Shown here piece after piece: positions 8,834-18,723 of a stretch of DNA of 64,000 nucleotides. Where the stretch lies: the NCBI GenBank assembly GCA_965183835.1, contig CBCYME010000017.1, forward strand, positions 434,001-498,000. The letters run 5' to 3'. Origin of the DNA: OMPR01 sp965183835. Lineage in GTDB: Bacteria > Pseudomonadota > Alphaproteobacteria > Rhodobacterales > Rhodobacteraceae. Under the pieces are notes generated by a model that saw only the letters and a list, made by a program, of their open reading frames with translations, searched no databases and was not told where the DNA came from. Position 1 is the stretch's first letter; every line of letters starts with the position of its first letter. The translations under genes and the position numbers were made by a program.

Positions 8834-10195
8834 ATGACCCGACTGGCTGCAGCCTTTAGTGGCTCTGGTTTATTTGCACGCGTTCTGCGCAGCACCTCTT
8901 GGGTCCTTATCGGATATGGTGGCAGTCAGGCGCTTAGGCTGGCCTCCAACCTGATCTTAACGCGCCTGCTGTTCCCCGAAGCCTTTGGTTTGATGGCCTT
9001 GGTCAGCGTCGTGACCGTTGGGTTTGATGCTGTTTTCCGATGTCGGCATTTCCCCGTCGATCGCCCAAAGTAAGCGTGGGGATGACCCTGATTTCCTGAA
9101 CACAGCTTGGACGATCCAAGTCATACGCGGCGTGGCCTTGTTTGGCATTGCCTGTCTTGTGTCTGGACCCGTTGCACAGTTTTATTCTGAACCGGACCTG
9201 AATACCTATTTGCCCATCGCCGCTGTGGCCCTGTTGGTGTCCGGCTTCAATCCAACCCGGATTGAAACAGCAAACAGGCATCTTTTGATCGGGCGCCTGA
9301 CGGTTCTGGATCTGATCAGCCAAGTGTTGGGATTGGTGTTCATGATTGTCATGGCCGTGATGACGCAATCTATCATGTCATTGGTTCTTGGCAGCGTCCT
9401 GCAAGAGGTTGCAAAACTTGTCCTGACCCATTTTTTCCTGCCCGGAGCGCGCAATACGTTTCGGTGGGAGAAAGAGGCCGCGGCCGAATTGGCCCATTTT
9501 GGGAAATGGATCTTTTCTCAGCACCGGTCTGGCCTTTCTCATCAGCCAGGGCGACCGCGCCATTCTGGGTCGGTTCTTATCGCTTGAAATGTTGGGGCTC
9601 TACAACATTGGATTCTTCCTTGGCAGTTTTCCAAGCATGCTGGGCTTTGCCATCAACCAACGGATTGCCATTCCGATATATCGCGACAAACCTGCGTTTA
9701 ATAGCGCGGAGAACCAGCGCAAACATCAAGTCATGCGCGTTGGGATGACATCGCTTATCGCCGGGATGCTGCTCGTCATGGCCTTTGTTGGGCCAGCTCT
9801 TGTCGCGTTCATGTATGATGATCGGTATCTTTTGTCTGGCCCGATCGTAAACGCTGGTTTCACTTGCGCTTATTCCGCAAGTCATTGGCATGGCCTATGA
9901 TCAGGCCGCCCTCGCTGCCGGAGACGGACGGTCCTTTTTCATATTGAACCTGATCCGGGCGAGCTTGCAAATCTCGGCGATCCTGATCGGCATTACTCAG
10001 TTTGGATTGATCGGTGCCATTCTGGCACTCGGGGTTGTGCCGTTTTTGGTCTATCCGGTTCAGGTTTGGCTTGCGCGCAAACACCATGCCTGGGGGCCGC
10101 TTCACGATCTGATTGCTGTCATCACACTTGCTATTTTTGCGGCATCGGTCATAGCCTTGCATTGGGATAAGGCCAGCCTGATCTCACAACTGTAA
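8834..10195 (+). pseudogene. Polysaccharide flippase (Wzx/MATE-like), reading frame broken three times
   Basis: Four consecutive reading frames (8834-9073, 9018-9587, 9499-9900, 9890-10195) together form one multi-spanning flippase of about 450 residues. It starts MTRLAAAFSGSGLFARV, followed by SWVLIGYGGSQALRLASNLI, typical of lipopolysaccharide/EPS flippases. The joins sit at T-runs 9023-9025, 9513-9516 and 9858-9860. Removing one T at each restores VTVGLMLFSD, GKWIFLSTGLAF and NAGSLALIPQVIG. The start has GGAAATAGAA upstream. If intact it would move the lipid-linked repeat unit across the inner membrane. Because all three lesions are single-T additions and the rest of the sequence is conserved, sequence error is at least as likely as a true pseudogene. 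Confidence 0.8.
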
Positions 10196-10198
10196 TGA

Positions 10199-11482
10199 TC
10201 AATCCGTGGGGGCGGACCCGTGGGGTTTGCGCGAGAATAACTGCCCGATGCGATCCCAGAATGATTTCTTGCGAGCCCCCGTATCCAGATAAGGCACTGT
10301 CACAACAGGTTTAAACCCAAGTTCCCGTTCAACCTGTGCCGAAGACCGCAACACCGGGTTTCGCATATCCAGAAGAAACGCAAAGACAAAGGCTGCGATG
10401 ACGCTCAATCCGACACCAACAACAGCCTTTTTCTTACGGCTTTCGGTCACTGGAAAGTCTGGCATGGCAGCGACTTCGATCACTGTCAGCCGCTCGGCCT
10501 GAAGATCGTCTTCGAGTCGCAGACCAAGCTCGGCATCCGTACGGCGACTCGCGATGCGTTCCATTTCATCACGCATCTGCGTCAAACGACGGTCATAGCT
10601 TGCTAAGCGCCGCTCGATCCCGGGGCTGGATTCGATCAGCTGCTCTAGCTCACGTTTCTTTGCCACCAACAAATCTGTTTGGGCATCCAGCGTTGCCAGC
10701 TTTTCTTGGAACTCCTCGCGTAAGCGGTCGGCCGTTGCACGGCGCTCGTTCTTTTCAGCAAGCTCCATCCCGCGTTCGACTTCGATGCGTTCTCGGGCGA
10801 TTTCGAGAAGACCTGAGTTGATCGCTGCAATTTCTTCCCGTCGGAACGCCACACTTCCGGGCAGGGATAAATTGTTGTCGTTCCGATATTCTGTGATTTC
10901 ATCTTCCAGCGCGCCAATTTCGCCCGCGAGCGCTTGTTCCTGGGCCTGGAAAAACGCGAGTGTTTCGTGGGCTTTCTCGCGCCGACTTTGCTTACTGAGC
11001 TCTATCGTGCGCGTTCCGAATTCGTGCGCCAGCATCTGCGCGAGTTCCGGCGTTGGCATCCGTGCCGTGATTGCCAAAACAGAGATTGTGCCGTCATCCG
11101 TGTAGCCGTCGCGGGCAGCCGCCACGCCTTCAATCTGGACGGCCTCTCGAATGATTGAGACCTTTTCAGCATCCCGTTTTGCTGGTTGATCGGCAAAAAC
11201 GCCCAAGCGTCCTGCGATTTCGAGCACCATGTCACGGGCCATCAATCGTTGCTGAATCATTTGAAGCCGACGCGCCGAAGATCCATCAACCGTAGATTTC
11301 GCAAAATCATCCGCGATTTTGGGCTGCACGATCTGGAGAACTTCGGTGGATTCATATTCGTGTTTTTGGTTGAGCGCCAAACCCAGCGATGCCAGTGTCC
11401 CTAAAACGATAACCACAAAGATAATGCGCGCCCGTCGGCACGTCATGTCCAGAAAGTCATCCAGAGAAAAAATTGAACCCAT
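10199..11482 (-). CDS. Wzz/Wzc-family polysaccharide co-polymerase (chain length determinant) without kinase domain
   Basis: The ATG at 11482 (MGSIFSLDDFLDM) is preferred over a TTG 16 codons upstream. A first membrane helix follows at about residues 16-37 (RIIFVVIVLGTLASLGLAL), then a long periplasmic part with heavily charged coiled coil (about 150-330), and a second helix (AVVGVGLSVIAAFVFAFLL) before a short cytoplasmic tail. The Pro-rich segment before the second helix (AAMPDFPVTESRKKK) fits the Wzz family. It controls polymer length together with a BY-kinase, and the kinase-like gene lies just upstream on the same strand. The stop is 3 bases from that of the convergent flippase. Confidence 0.88.
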   Translation of the reverse strand: MGSIFSLDDFLDMTCRRARIIFVVIVLGTLASLGLALNQKHEYESTEVLQIVQPKIADDFAKSTVDGSSARRLQMIQQRLMARDMVLEIAGRLGVFADQPAKRDAEKVSIIREAVQIEGVAAARDGYTDDGTISVLAITARMPTPELAQMLAHEFGTRTIELSKQSRREKAHETLAFFQAQEQALAGEIGALEDEITEYRNDNNLSLPGSVAFRREEIAAINSGLLEIARERIEVERGMELAEKNERRATADRLREEFQEKLATLDAQTDLLVAKKRELEQLIESSPGIERRLASYDRRLTQMRDEMERIASRRTDAELGLRLEDDLQAERLTVIEVAAMPDFPVTESRKKKAVVGVGLSVIAAFVFAFLLDMRNPVLRSSAQVERELGFKPVVTVPYLDTGARKKSFWDRIGQLFSRKPHGSAPTD

Positions 11483-11613
11483 GTGCTTCGTTCCAACACG
11501 TCGGGCAATATGCCCCTGTTTTTTGCTCAAATCGCCCTATTTCAGGGCCGCTCAACAGGACACTACCACCGTTTGTCGGCAAAACTAAGGCAGATCTACG
11601 TCACCTGCCCGTT

Positions 11614-12554
11614 TCAGAAAGCGTAGTTTTCCAGACCGCTGCCGCGTCCTCGGTTCAGGATTACGCCCAATAGCGGCGTGTCTGAACCGAACACCTCTTC
11701 ACACGCGCGGATTTGTGCGGCGGTTGTTTGGGTGCCATCAGCAACCAGCAGAATGCCATCGACCTGCGACGTGAAAGCAACCAGATCGTCATGTTCCAAA
11801 ACCGGCGGCATGTCATAAAGCACGACATCTGCTTCGAGACTGTCCGTCATATCATCCAGAACTTCGTGACTGAATTGCGCATGCAACAGTTCGGCCGCGT
11901 CAGAAACGTGGCCTTCGCTGAGCCCAACCGCCATGCCATCACTACAGCGCACCAGATGATCGATTATCTCAACGTCGCCCTTTAGAAAGCGGCGCATCTG
12001 CCCCCCACTGTCGATATCAAGTGCAGCAGCAACACCGGGATGGCGCATATTCATGTCCATCAGGACCGTTCTGGTTTCCGGCACACGGGCAAGGGCTGAG
12101 CGCCAAGTTTACAGCGGTAAAGGTGGTTCCACAGCCGCTTGTCGGTGCCGCAATTGCCACACGAGACCAGCCTTGCGCCTTGAGGGTCTGTAACAACCGC
12201 GTTCGCAGTACATCAAACGCCTTTGCAGCGGGATCCGCCCGAAAAAAGTTGACCAGTGGAGCCCGTGACAGAAGATGCTTGCGCACGCCAAACGGAACAC
12301 GGCGCAGGCGCTCCCATGGCTCGGGCAAGGTCATAGGCAGCTGCGGCAGTGTTTCTGCAGCTTCGGTAACCTGTTCCGGAACCGAACCAGAGTCAGCCTC
12401 TTGTTCGGGTGTCAGGTCGGCCTCGGCCAACAGGGCCGCTTTGCGGCGAAAGGGACGCGGCGACTGATCGCTCATCTCTTTAAGGTCTTTCCCATTGTTC
12501 GGTCGAAGGGACCGGTGCAACATCCGTTACAAGGTTCGCGTCATGATAAGCCAT
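11614..12554 (-). pseudogene. BY-kinase-like (CpsD/CapB) cytoplasmic ATPase, frameshifted, with degenerate P-loop
   Basis: Two reading frames (from 12523 to about 12097, and from there to 11614) make one CpsD/CapB-like protein. Removing the T at 12097 gives NLALALARVPETRTVLMDMN without a break. A better start may be the ATG at 12554, which has AGGAG six bases upstream. Reaching the main frame from there needs one fewer C in the run at 12491-12493. The P-loop reads APTSGCGTTFTAVN, with Thr where the Walker A Lys is expected. Walker A' is VLMDMNMRHP and Walker B is VVLYDMPPV. There is no obvious C-terminal Tyr cluster, only a single Tyr (ENYAF). It would partner the Wzz-type protein encoded next. 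The missing Lys suggests weak or no kinase activity. Confidence 0.7.
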
Positions 12555-12614
12555 ATGCAGGCTCCTAAGCCACTCAGTATTAAATACGTTTTATCGATCT
12601 TCGCCAGCGACGGC

Positions 12615-13395
12615 TCAATACCCGGTCTGACGCATCACAACGGCCAACCGTCCGATACAGCAGTTTGACATCCCCAGAGAAACTGACGGTTTGAGCGTAT
12701 GTTTCATCCAGATTGGCCCGAAGGCAGAAGTGATCTTCGTTGCGGGCCGACACCTGCCAAACCCCAGTGATCCCCGGACGCATGGCGAAATAAGCTGCTG
12801 GTGGACCGTACATAGGCAATTGTTCCGGCAGCATTGGGCGCGGGCCAACAAGGCTCATCTCACCCAAAAACATCCACATTCCACAGTTGGGGCAATTCGT
12901 CCAATGACGTCTTGCGCAAAAAGCGACCAACCGGGGTAATACGTGGATCATTCTTAAGCTTTTGGTGTCGTGTCCCATTCGTGTTTGAGATCCGCATCTT
13001 CTTTAAGCAGGCGCGCAAGACGCACGTCGGCATCCATGACCATTGTACGCAATTTCAGAATCGAAAACCGATTGCCGCCTTTGCCGAGACGGTCTTGGCG
13101 ATAAAACGGTGTTCCGCCTTCGATCCATAGGGCCAGCGCACATATCGCAACAACAGGCGCCCAGATCGGCAGCAGCAACAGAATGAGAACCAAATCAAAG
13201 CTGCGTTTGCCTACAGCATCATACCAACTGGTACGACCACTGTACGCAGGGCGCGCCGACATCACAGGTGCATTCAAATTTGCTGCAGTTGGCAAAGAAA
13301 CCAAATTCGGGGCTGACACTGCAGAATCCGAATGGGCCAACGCAAACGCACCACGTGAGACTATCCCAGCCTCGTGCAAAAAAATCTTTCATCAT
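12615..13395 (-). pseudogene. Undecaprenyl-phosphate sugar phosphotransferase (priming glycosyltransferase), multiply frameshifted
   Basis: Several overlapping frames assemble into one bacterial sugar transferase. It has a membrane helix (FDLVLILLLLPIWAPVVAICA), then GTPFYRQDRLGKGGNRFSILKLRTM, NDPRITPVGRFLRKTSLDELPQL, GEMSLVGPRPM, RPGITGVWQVSARN and a final VMRQTGY. Frame changes lie at 12964-12965, within about 12866-12876 and at 12644-12645. Each is mended by net removal of one base. The frame with the transferase domain begins at a TTG (13379). An ATGATG at 13390-13395 with GGGGGG upstream is a better start if the A7 run 13378-13384 is really A6. The enzyme would start repeat-unit synthesis by moving a sugar-1-phosphate to undecaprenyl phosphate. 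The true stop is then at 12615. Confidence 0.78.
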
Positions 13396-13880
13396 TCCCC
13401 CCAAAGAGACATGACGGAGATGCGTGACGATCAGCCCCTCGACGCGCAGCACCTAAAACACACTACAATTGTTGCTCAGGGTCAGCAGCTCGCCCGAGCG
13501 TTTCGTTTAACCAAAAGACACCCACACCTGTGTCTGTCGGCATATAGGCAAGAACCAGACTAATTTAAGCCTTATTTCTGCCATGATAGAAAGTAACACC
13601 CCACCTCGAAAATTTTAAGAAATACCGCGTAAACAGTTTGTTTCTTTTACCAACACTATAGAAAGCTTAGGTTTTTCCATAGGGCCTATGAACCAATCAC
13701 GCGAAAAAATCGTCAATTGTTTTCGAAAAATTCCCATGTTTGATTGATTAGAATCGCAGCAAAAGTGTTCGGGGTCTCTCACTTGAATTTGTGGCAAAAC
13801 CCGGGCGTCCGTCACAATTTGCGCCCCCTGCCCCAGTACGGCGATGCGAAAGCAGGGCAAAAATGACCTGACAAAGATCC
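13396..13880. other. Intergenic region upstream of the priming transferase
   Basis: About 480 bases, visibly richer in A+T than the flanking genes between 13540 and 13780. No gene is convincing. On the minus strand a TTGACG hexamer (13711-13716) could be a -35 element for the sugar transferase, but no good -10 sits at the right distance. No palindromic operator or terminator was recognised. Confidence 0.4.
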
Positions 13881-13916
13881 CTAACTGGTTCGAAATTGCC
13901 CGGGCGTCTGCCCCGT

Positions 13917-14897
13917 TCAGCGCTTGAATGCTTCATTAAAGCTGCTCAGTGCAGAATACCCAAGCAGATATGCAATTTCTGCCAGCACTAAATTGCTGTC
14001 TTTCAAATAGCTCACCGCAAGAGACGATCGCAGCTCTTCGAGGGTTTTGAAGAATGTCGTATTCTCGTCAGCCAATCTGCGAGCAAGCGTGCGTGAACTC
14101 ATGCCCAACGCAACTGCGACGGCCTCTTGGTGGGCCTCTCCCTTTGCCAGCCGATCCGCAATGGCGCGTTCAACTTTGACAACGATGGGGGGAAGATTGC
14201 GGGATTTGTCTTGCAAAATCGCTTCGCAATAGTCTGTCAGAACGCTGTATAACTGATTGTCAGCGGTCATCAGAGGCAGTTCCAAATCCTTTTGGTGGAA
14301 GTGGTAGGCATTGTGCGCGGCGCCAAACTGGACCTCGCAACCAAAAAATCGCTCGAGAACGTCCACATTTGTATTTCGCAAATGCCGAAGGGTCACCAGC
14401 TTGGGGCAGAAGTTTCGATTGGCCGCCTGACGCATCGCATGGAGCAATCCAGAGGCCCCGAATTCCACGTAATGGCGTCGCCGAACCATGGTAGGCACCG
14501 AAAAATGCCAGCGCAGAATTCCGTCTCTTTCTAAGCGGCCGATATCGATTTCAACTGCATCGCTGAACACCTGCCGGTAGCGTGTCACATTCTGGATGAA
14601 ATCAAAAACCGTGGGCGACGATAGGCCAACGTAGCTGATCAATCCTGTGCGACGCATTTCCCGCTTAGCCCCGCGCTGGAACCCAAGCGTATCGTCCCCA
14701 GTTAAGTCCGCGGCATGTTCAAAAAACCCGGCGATATCGTCAAACGGAGCAAAAGGTTTATCTTGCTGTAGCAGCGAAGGGCCAAAACCAGTCCCCCCAA
14801 ACACCTTTTGCTCTGAAAACCCTTGTTCCAGCAGGTCCCTGGCGAGAACTTGCACAAAGACGGCCCCATGCTTTGGCGTGCTATCACGGTCTGTCAT
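13917..14897 (-). CDS. AraC-family transcriptional regulator, C-terminus cut by an in-frame TGA
   Basis: An N-terminal ligand-binding domain of the AraC family that lacks the cupin (arabinose-binding-type) is followed by two helix-turn-helix motifs (VAVALGMSSRTLARRL and LAEIAYLLGYSALSSFNEAFKR). The start is taken at ATG 14897, with a GTG seven codons upstream as alternative. The protein ends at FKR, where family members continue WTGxTPxxFR. Here the codons after the TGA (13917-13919) read T-G-Q-T-P-G-Q-F-R-T-S and reach a stop at 13881. A single TGG to TGA change therefore removes 12 residues of the second DNA-recognition element. It may be a real nonsense mutation or a base error. Targets are unknown. 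Confidence 0.85.
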   Translation of the reverse strand: MTDRDSTPKHGAVFVQVLARDLLEQGFSEQKVFGGTGFGPSLLQQDKPFAPFDDIAGFFEHAADLTGDDTLGFQRGAKREMRRTGLISYVGLSSPTVFDFIQNVTRYRQVFSDAVEIDIGRLERDGILRWHFSVPTMVRRRHYVEFGASGLLHAMRQAANRNFCPKLVTLRHLRNTNVDVLERFFGCEVQFGAAHNAYHFHQKDLELPLMTADNQLYSVLTDYCEAILQDKSRNLPPIVVKVERAIADRLAKGEAHQEAVAVALGMSSRTLARRLADENTTFFKTLEELRSSLAVSYLKDSNLVLAEIAYLLGYSALSSFNEAFKR

Positions 14898-15149
14898 TGC
14901 ACCACCGGATCCTAACACAGACGTTCAAAGCATTGAGGTAAATAGACATTTGCATCCTGAAACCGTTACCATTTCAATTTGTAACCTAGCGCCAAATTTC
15001 AAAATACACAAAATTTGTCCAGAATTCAGAAAATAGTGGCTCTAAATCTTAGGCCCCTCACTTTGGGCGTCCCCACATCGGCTGCATAAGGGCCAGAGTC
15101 CTCAGCCAACTCTGCCTGACCACCACATCCGACACCTGAAGGGGGTTAC

Positions 15150-16040
15150 ATGAGCAGACTTATCGAGATGGAAACTTTTGCCAAGGTTGTTGAAGAAGGC
15201 GGCTTTACCGATGCCGCTAAGCGCATGGGAATTTCTAAGTCAGCCGTTTCCAAGCACATCTCGTCCCTAGAGTCTCGTTTAGGTGCGAGGTTGCTGAGCC
15301 GCACCACCCGTCGGGTCAATCCCACGGAAATCGGGTTGGCCTATTATGATCGCGCCAGCCGCATCCTAAACGATGCGGGTGATGCAGATGCTTTGGTTGC
15401 TTCGCTGCATGCCCAACCTGCGGGCCTGTTGAACATCTCTGCCGCAACCGATTTCGGCATTCATGAGCTTTCGCCGCTGATGGTCGGGTTTCTGGGCGCG
15501 TTTCCCGATATCGCAGTCAACCTAGAGCTTAACGACAAAAGTCTGGATCTTATCGCAGAAGGTGTCGATGTGGCGCTGCGCACAGGCGCCTTGCGAGACA
15601 GCACATTGCGCGCCCGTAAGTTGCTCAATTATCCGATGCGTCTGGTCGCCAGCCCTGCCTATCTGGAGCAAGCAGGTTTGCCTGTTACCTTAGCTGATCT
15701 CACCGAACACAAGCTCCTTAGCGCCTCCTTGCGTCCGGGAGGGGATGTCTGGCACTTTGATACGGAGGATGGCACGACCCGTTCTGTCGCCGTTTCTGGG
15801 GAATTGGCCGTGAACGATGGTCAGTCCCGCCTTCATGCCGCCGAAGCCGGGCTTGGCATCGCCTTTTTGCCTGACTTTCTTTATGCGGATGCGATCGCAG
15901 AGGGGCGGTTGCAAGATGCCATGCCTAATTTGTACCCGCAGACGCAGACCGTTTACGCGGTGTATCCAGAGGGTCGGTTCACCCAGCCCAAAGTGCGCGC
16001 GTTCATTGACTTTCTCGTGCAGAACTTAGCACACAAGTAA
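15150..16040 (+). CDS. LysR-family transcriptional regulator
   Basis: At 296 residues it has the usual LysR length. The winged helix is clear at the N-terminus (FAKVVEEGGFTDAAKRMGISKSAVSKHISSLESRLGARLL), followed by the substrate-binding domain of the CrgA/YhjC-like group. The start follows AAGGGGG by a few bases. It is preceded by about 230 bases without a gene and ends next to the stop of the convergent acetyltransferase. No divergent target gene is seen, since the neighbouring AraC gene is also divergent. The ligand is unknown. Confidence 0.92.
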   Translation: MSRLIEMETFAKVVEEGGFTDAAKRMGISKSAVSKHISSLESRLGARLLSRTTRRVNPTEIGLAYYDRASRILNDAGDADALVASLHAQPAGLLNISAATDFGIHELSPLMVGFLGAFPDIAVNLELNDKSLDLIAEGVDVALRTGALRDSTLRARKLLNYPMRLVASPAYLEQAGLPVTLADLTEHKLLSASLRPGGDVWHFDTEDGTTRSVAVSGELAVNDGQSRLHAAEAGLGIAFLPDFLYADAIAEGRLQDAMPNLYPQTQTVYAVYPEGRFTQPKVRAFIDFLVQNLAHK

Positions 16041-16041
16041 G

Positions 16042-17298
16042 CTATCCCCTATCAGGTGGCACCGCTGAACGGGTCAAAGAAAGCAACTGTCGACACCCGC
16101 GCGCGGCGCGTTTGCTCTTTCCTGTCTCTACAAATTCCAACACACGCGCCAATGCTTCGCGATGATTGAGCGGGTCAAGCGACCGGCCACCGCGGGGCAA
16201 TTCCCGACGCCGGATCAAGATTGAATTGAGCTTGGTCGCCTGTGACCCAAAGCTGAATTTGTAGGGTTCATCGCCATGACAAAAGTCGTAGACACCGTTC
16301 CCTTGCTCGATGGCCCATCTGATACTTTGGGAGTGCATCAACAAACCAATATACGCGCCCTGCTCTGTTTCATCTCGCCCTGCTGCGATGAAATGCACGC
16401 GCTTCATCTTAGGGTCCAATATATGCCCTAGGGCTGCAATCGGGCGATCCCCCCGGCGCAGAACTGGAAGATAGAGCAAACCCAACCGATGCGCGGTGCT
16501 CAGCATGCGCAAGTAATTTGAGGCCACCAAACGCGCGCCATCCGGCCCTTTGGTTTTCGACCATTTCAACATCCAGAATCTCAGCAGAACACCTAGGTCC
16601 TGCTTGATCGTTGCGTCGGTTGCTGCGGAAAATGTCAACTCTGTGCTGTCGATGTATTTTCGTGTGAACCTGCGTATTTTTTGACGGGTGTTCTTGCTGG
16701 GACCTTCGTTCAGATAAGTGTCGAAATCGCTCGGTAACGCAATTTGGGGGCACGATAAATTGTCCACTGCGCCCTTGTTGATCCGATATTCCTCCCACCG
16801 TTTGGAATATTCGGCTTGCGAAAACCCCTCCATGAACAACGCTGATCGCGCCTCGGACCCCACATAACGCAAATTCAATCGGGACCAAGGCAAGCCTCGT
16901 AAGGAACGGCTCAATGCAGGAATGGCCTCTGCTTCACTATTAGGGTCGCACAAAAAGCCGGTGTATTCGCTCCATAACAGGCGCCCGCCCGCTTCGATTT
17001 CCGACTGAAACGCTTCGGTCGTGGTGCTCCAATGCACCCGGTATTTCAAAGGCAGAACGCAGACCAATCTGGCATTGCGGTAAACCGCCAAAACACGCCA
17101 TCGCCCCATAGTTGGGCGAAACGCTTGTGCCAACCAGTCCCAGGACAGAAAAACCGAGTTTTCCGGATCCAGACGCTCGAGGCGCTGCCATCCAGATTTA
17201 AGAGCAAGCAACCCATCAAACGTCTCAACGCTTTCGACGCGGAGCCCGCCGCCGTCCGTTCTGTTGCGTTCAGCGGGGAACTCCACCACGCCATCCAT
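16042..17298 (-). CDS. GNAT-fold acetyltransferase (BioF2/FemAB-like, CelD-type)
   Basis: A 418-residue protein with the layout of the BioF2-like/FemAB GNAT family found in polysaccharide and cellulose loci. The N-terminal half has VESVETFDGLLALKSGWQRLE and FLSWDWLAQAF. The C-terminal acetyltransferase half has KNTRQKIRRFTRKY, GDRPIAALGHIL and EQGNGVYDFCHGDEPYKFSFG. It probably acylates a sugar or envelope component. It is the downstream partner of the APH-like gene, with its GTG or ATG start region only a few bases past that gene's stop at 17302, so the two are likely co-transcribed. Function beyond the fold is inferred. Confidence 0.75.
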   Translation of the reverse strand: MDGVVEFPAERNRTDGGGLRVESVETFDGLLALKSGWQRLERLDPENSVFLSWDWLAQAFRPTMGRWRVLAVYRNARLVCVLPLKYRVHWSTTTEAFQSEIEAGGRLLWSEYTGFLCDPNSEAEAIPALSRSLRGLPWSRLNLRYVGSEARSALFMEGFSQAEYSKRWEEYRINKGAVDNLSCPQIALPSDFDTYLNEGPSKNTRQKIRRFTRKYIDSTELTFSAATDATIKQDLGVLLRFWMLKWSKTKGPDGARLVASNYLRMLSTAHRLGLLYLPVLRRGDRPIAALGHILDPKMKRVHFIAAGRDETEQGAYIGLLMHSQSIRWAIEQGNGVYDFCHGDEPYKFSFGSQATKLNSILIRRRELPRGGRSLDPLNHREALARVLEFVETGKSKRAARGCRQLLSLTRSAVPPDRG

Positions 17299-17301
17299 CC
17301 C

Positions 17302-18336
17302 TCAGGCGCTCTTTAACGAGCGACCCTCTTTGAGGATCTCCTGAAAACTGTTTTTTGCCGCTTCAAAGCTTTGCGTCAGCGGCGCGGTGATTTTGGATTG
17401 TGCTGAAAAGTAACGCCCCACGTCGCAAATTTGCGCAGCGAATTCCGGGTGCACGCCTGCGTCATCGTACTTGCGCACCCGCTCTTTCGAAAGCCACCCT
17501 CGCTTTTGCGTCTCATTCAGGATGAGTTTCAGGCGCTGCGTGCTGTGGAAGGTCAGATACACCGACAGGTAGTCCAAATAGTCTGCGATGTCATATCCGC
17601 AGTCAGGGTCAAACTGCTCGATCATGACATCCACCATATTTTCAGGTGAAATTGGCCAAGCCTCATCCCCGATGAGCCAGGCAAAATCTTCGGCACCATG
17701 ACGCATGCCCGAGTATTCGAAATCAAACCAGCGCATTTTTTCGTCTCGGCCAATCGCCGCATTGCCTGAGCGGCAATCCCATTTGACAAACTGTTGGCCC
17801 GGTTGGGTCAGACGCTCACAGGCCGCGACCCTGTCAAACTGTTGTGGCCCCCCGGATCCGTAGGGGTCCAATGTTTCGATCCCATCAACCAAACCATTAA
17901 CCCAGCCAGGGTTGGCGCCCAGATGTGGCAACATTTTATTCAGATCGGTTTTGCGGGCAGCACTTTGAAACCGAAAGATCGTTGCAACGGCCTCTGCTGC
18001 GAGATCCATTTGTTTTGTGGGATCGTGCTGTGCGATTTCCTGATTCAGGCGACGACGCCCAACATCGGCTTGGAACATCACCTCGCCAACGACACCCAAG
18101 CATTCTGGCACGTCATCGCAATAGGTGCGCAATCGTTCCAAAACAAAAGCTTCGAGATGGGTGCGTCGGAAATTTGGGCGCAGGGTGGCAATGACATCCA
18201 TGTTGTCGAAATGCAGCCGAAAGCTGGAACGCCCTTCGCCCCCGGGGGCCGTGACCTTTAGAACTGGACGCGCAAAGTGTTCCTCAGCTGCGTCGACAAT
18301 CCGTGTCATCCGTTCGCTTTTTTTACCTTTGGCCAC
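17302..18336 (-). CDS. Aminoglycoside-phosphotransferase-fold protein (putative small-molecule or sugar kinase)
   Basis: The GTG at 18336 (VAKGKKSERM) is chosen because AGAGGTGG lies just upstream; an upstream TTG start at 18408 has no such site. The protein has an APH-like kinase core. FVKWDCRSGNAAIG near the middle corresponds to the catalytic loop (Asp and Asn kept, the usual His-Gly replaced by Lys-Trp). MRWFDFEYSGMRHGAEDFAWLIGDE holds the metal-binding Asp and downstream region. An N-terminal basic segment precedes it. It is divergent from the repeat-protein gene and co-oriented with the GNAT gene. Substrate unknown; the deviating catalytic loop leaves activity uncertain. Confidence 0.62.
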   Translation of the reverse strand: MAKGKKSERMTRIVDAAEEHFARPVLKVTAPGGEGRSSFRLHFDNMDVIATLRPNFRRTHLEAFVLERLRTYCDDVPECLGVVGEVMFQADVGRRRLNQEIAQHDPTKQMDLAAEAVATIFRFQSAARKTDLNKMLPHLGANPGWVNGLVDGIETLDPYGSGGPQQFDRVAACERLTQPGQQFVKWDCRSGNAAIGRDEKMRWFDFEYSGMRHGAEDFAWLIGDEAWPISPENMVDVMIEQFDPDCGYDIADYLDYLSVYLTFHSTQRLKLILNETQKRGWLSKERVRKYDDAGVHPEFAAQICDVGRYFSAQSKITAPLTQSFEAAKNSFQEILKEGRSLKSA

Positions 18337-18723
18337 ACTACCACCTCTTATTTCGTTACCGTTGCACCCACGTGGCGCTGCCCTTGCCAAGCGACGAGTA
18401 CATCTCAAATCAGGCGAATTTGAGGAATTTGGAAAGCGAAGATGAGAACAGTGGCGGCAGTGATTCCATAAGTTAACGCCCTAAGCCGCCTTTGGTTGCG
18501 CGTCGCTTTCAAAACAATCCCCGCAGCTTTCGCCGGATTGTCCCCGGAAAAAGAGGCGAATTGCATAAAAACCGCCTGAAAGTTGACACAAAATTGCCTG
18601 AGTTGAAGGCGGCCCATAATTTGAGCGCTATTCAAAGTTCCGCCTGCAACGACGTGCATTGTGGGGGCATATGCCGTGTTGCGGTTTAGGTGGAACATCG
18701 CACCAGCAAAGGGGAGTGATTTT
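18337..18723. other. Divergent intergenic region between APH-like gene and repeat protein
   Basis: About 390 bases between two divergent starts. It must contain the promoter of the repeat-protein gene, and a strong ribosome-binding stretch (AAAGGGGAGTG) ends it. A TTGACA at 18583-18588 has no -10 at standard distance. No gene, palindrome or repeat was recognised. Confidence 0.4.

Noticed and set aside
9018..10195. Treating the flippase pieces as separate small membrane proteins
   Set aside because: The pieces are consecutive segments of one flippase and join cleanly after removal of one T each.
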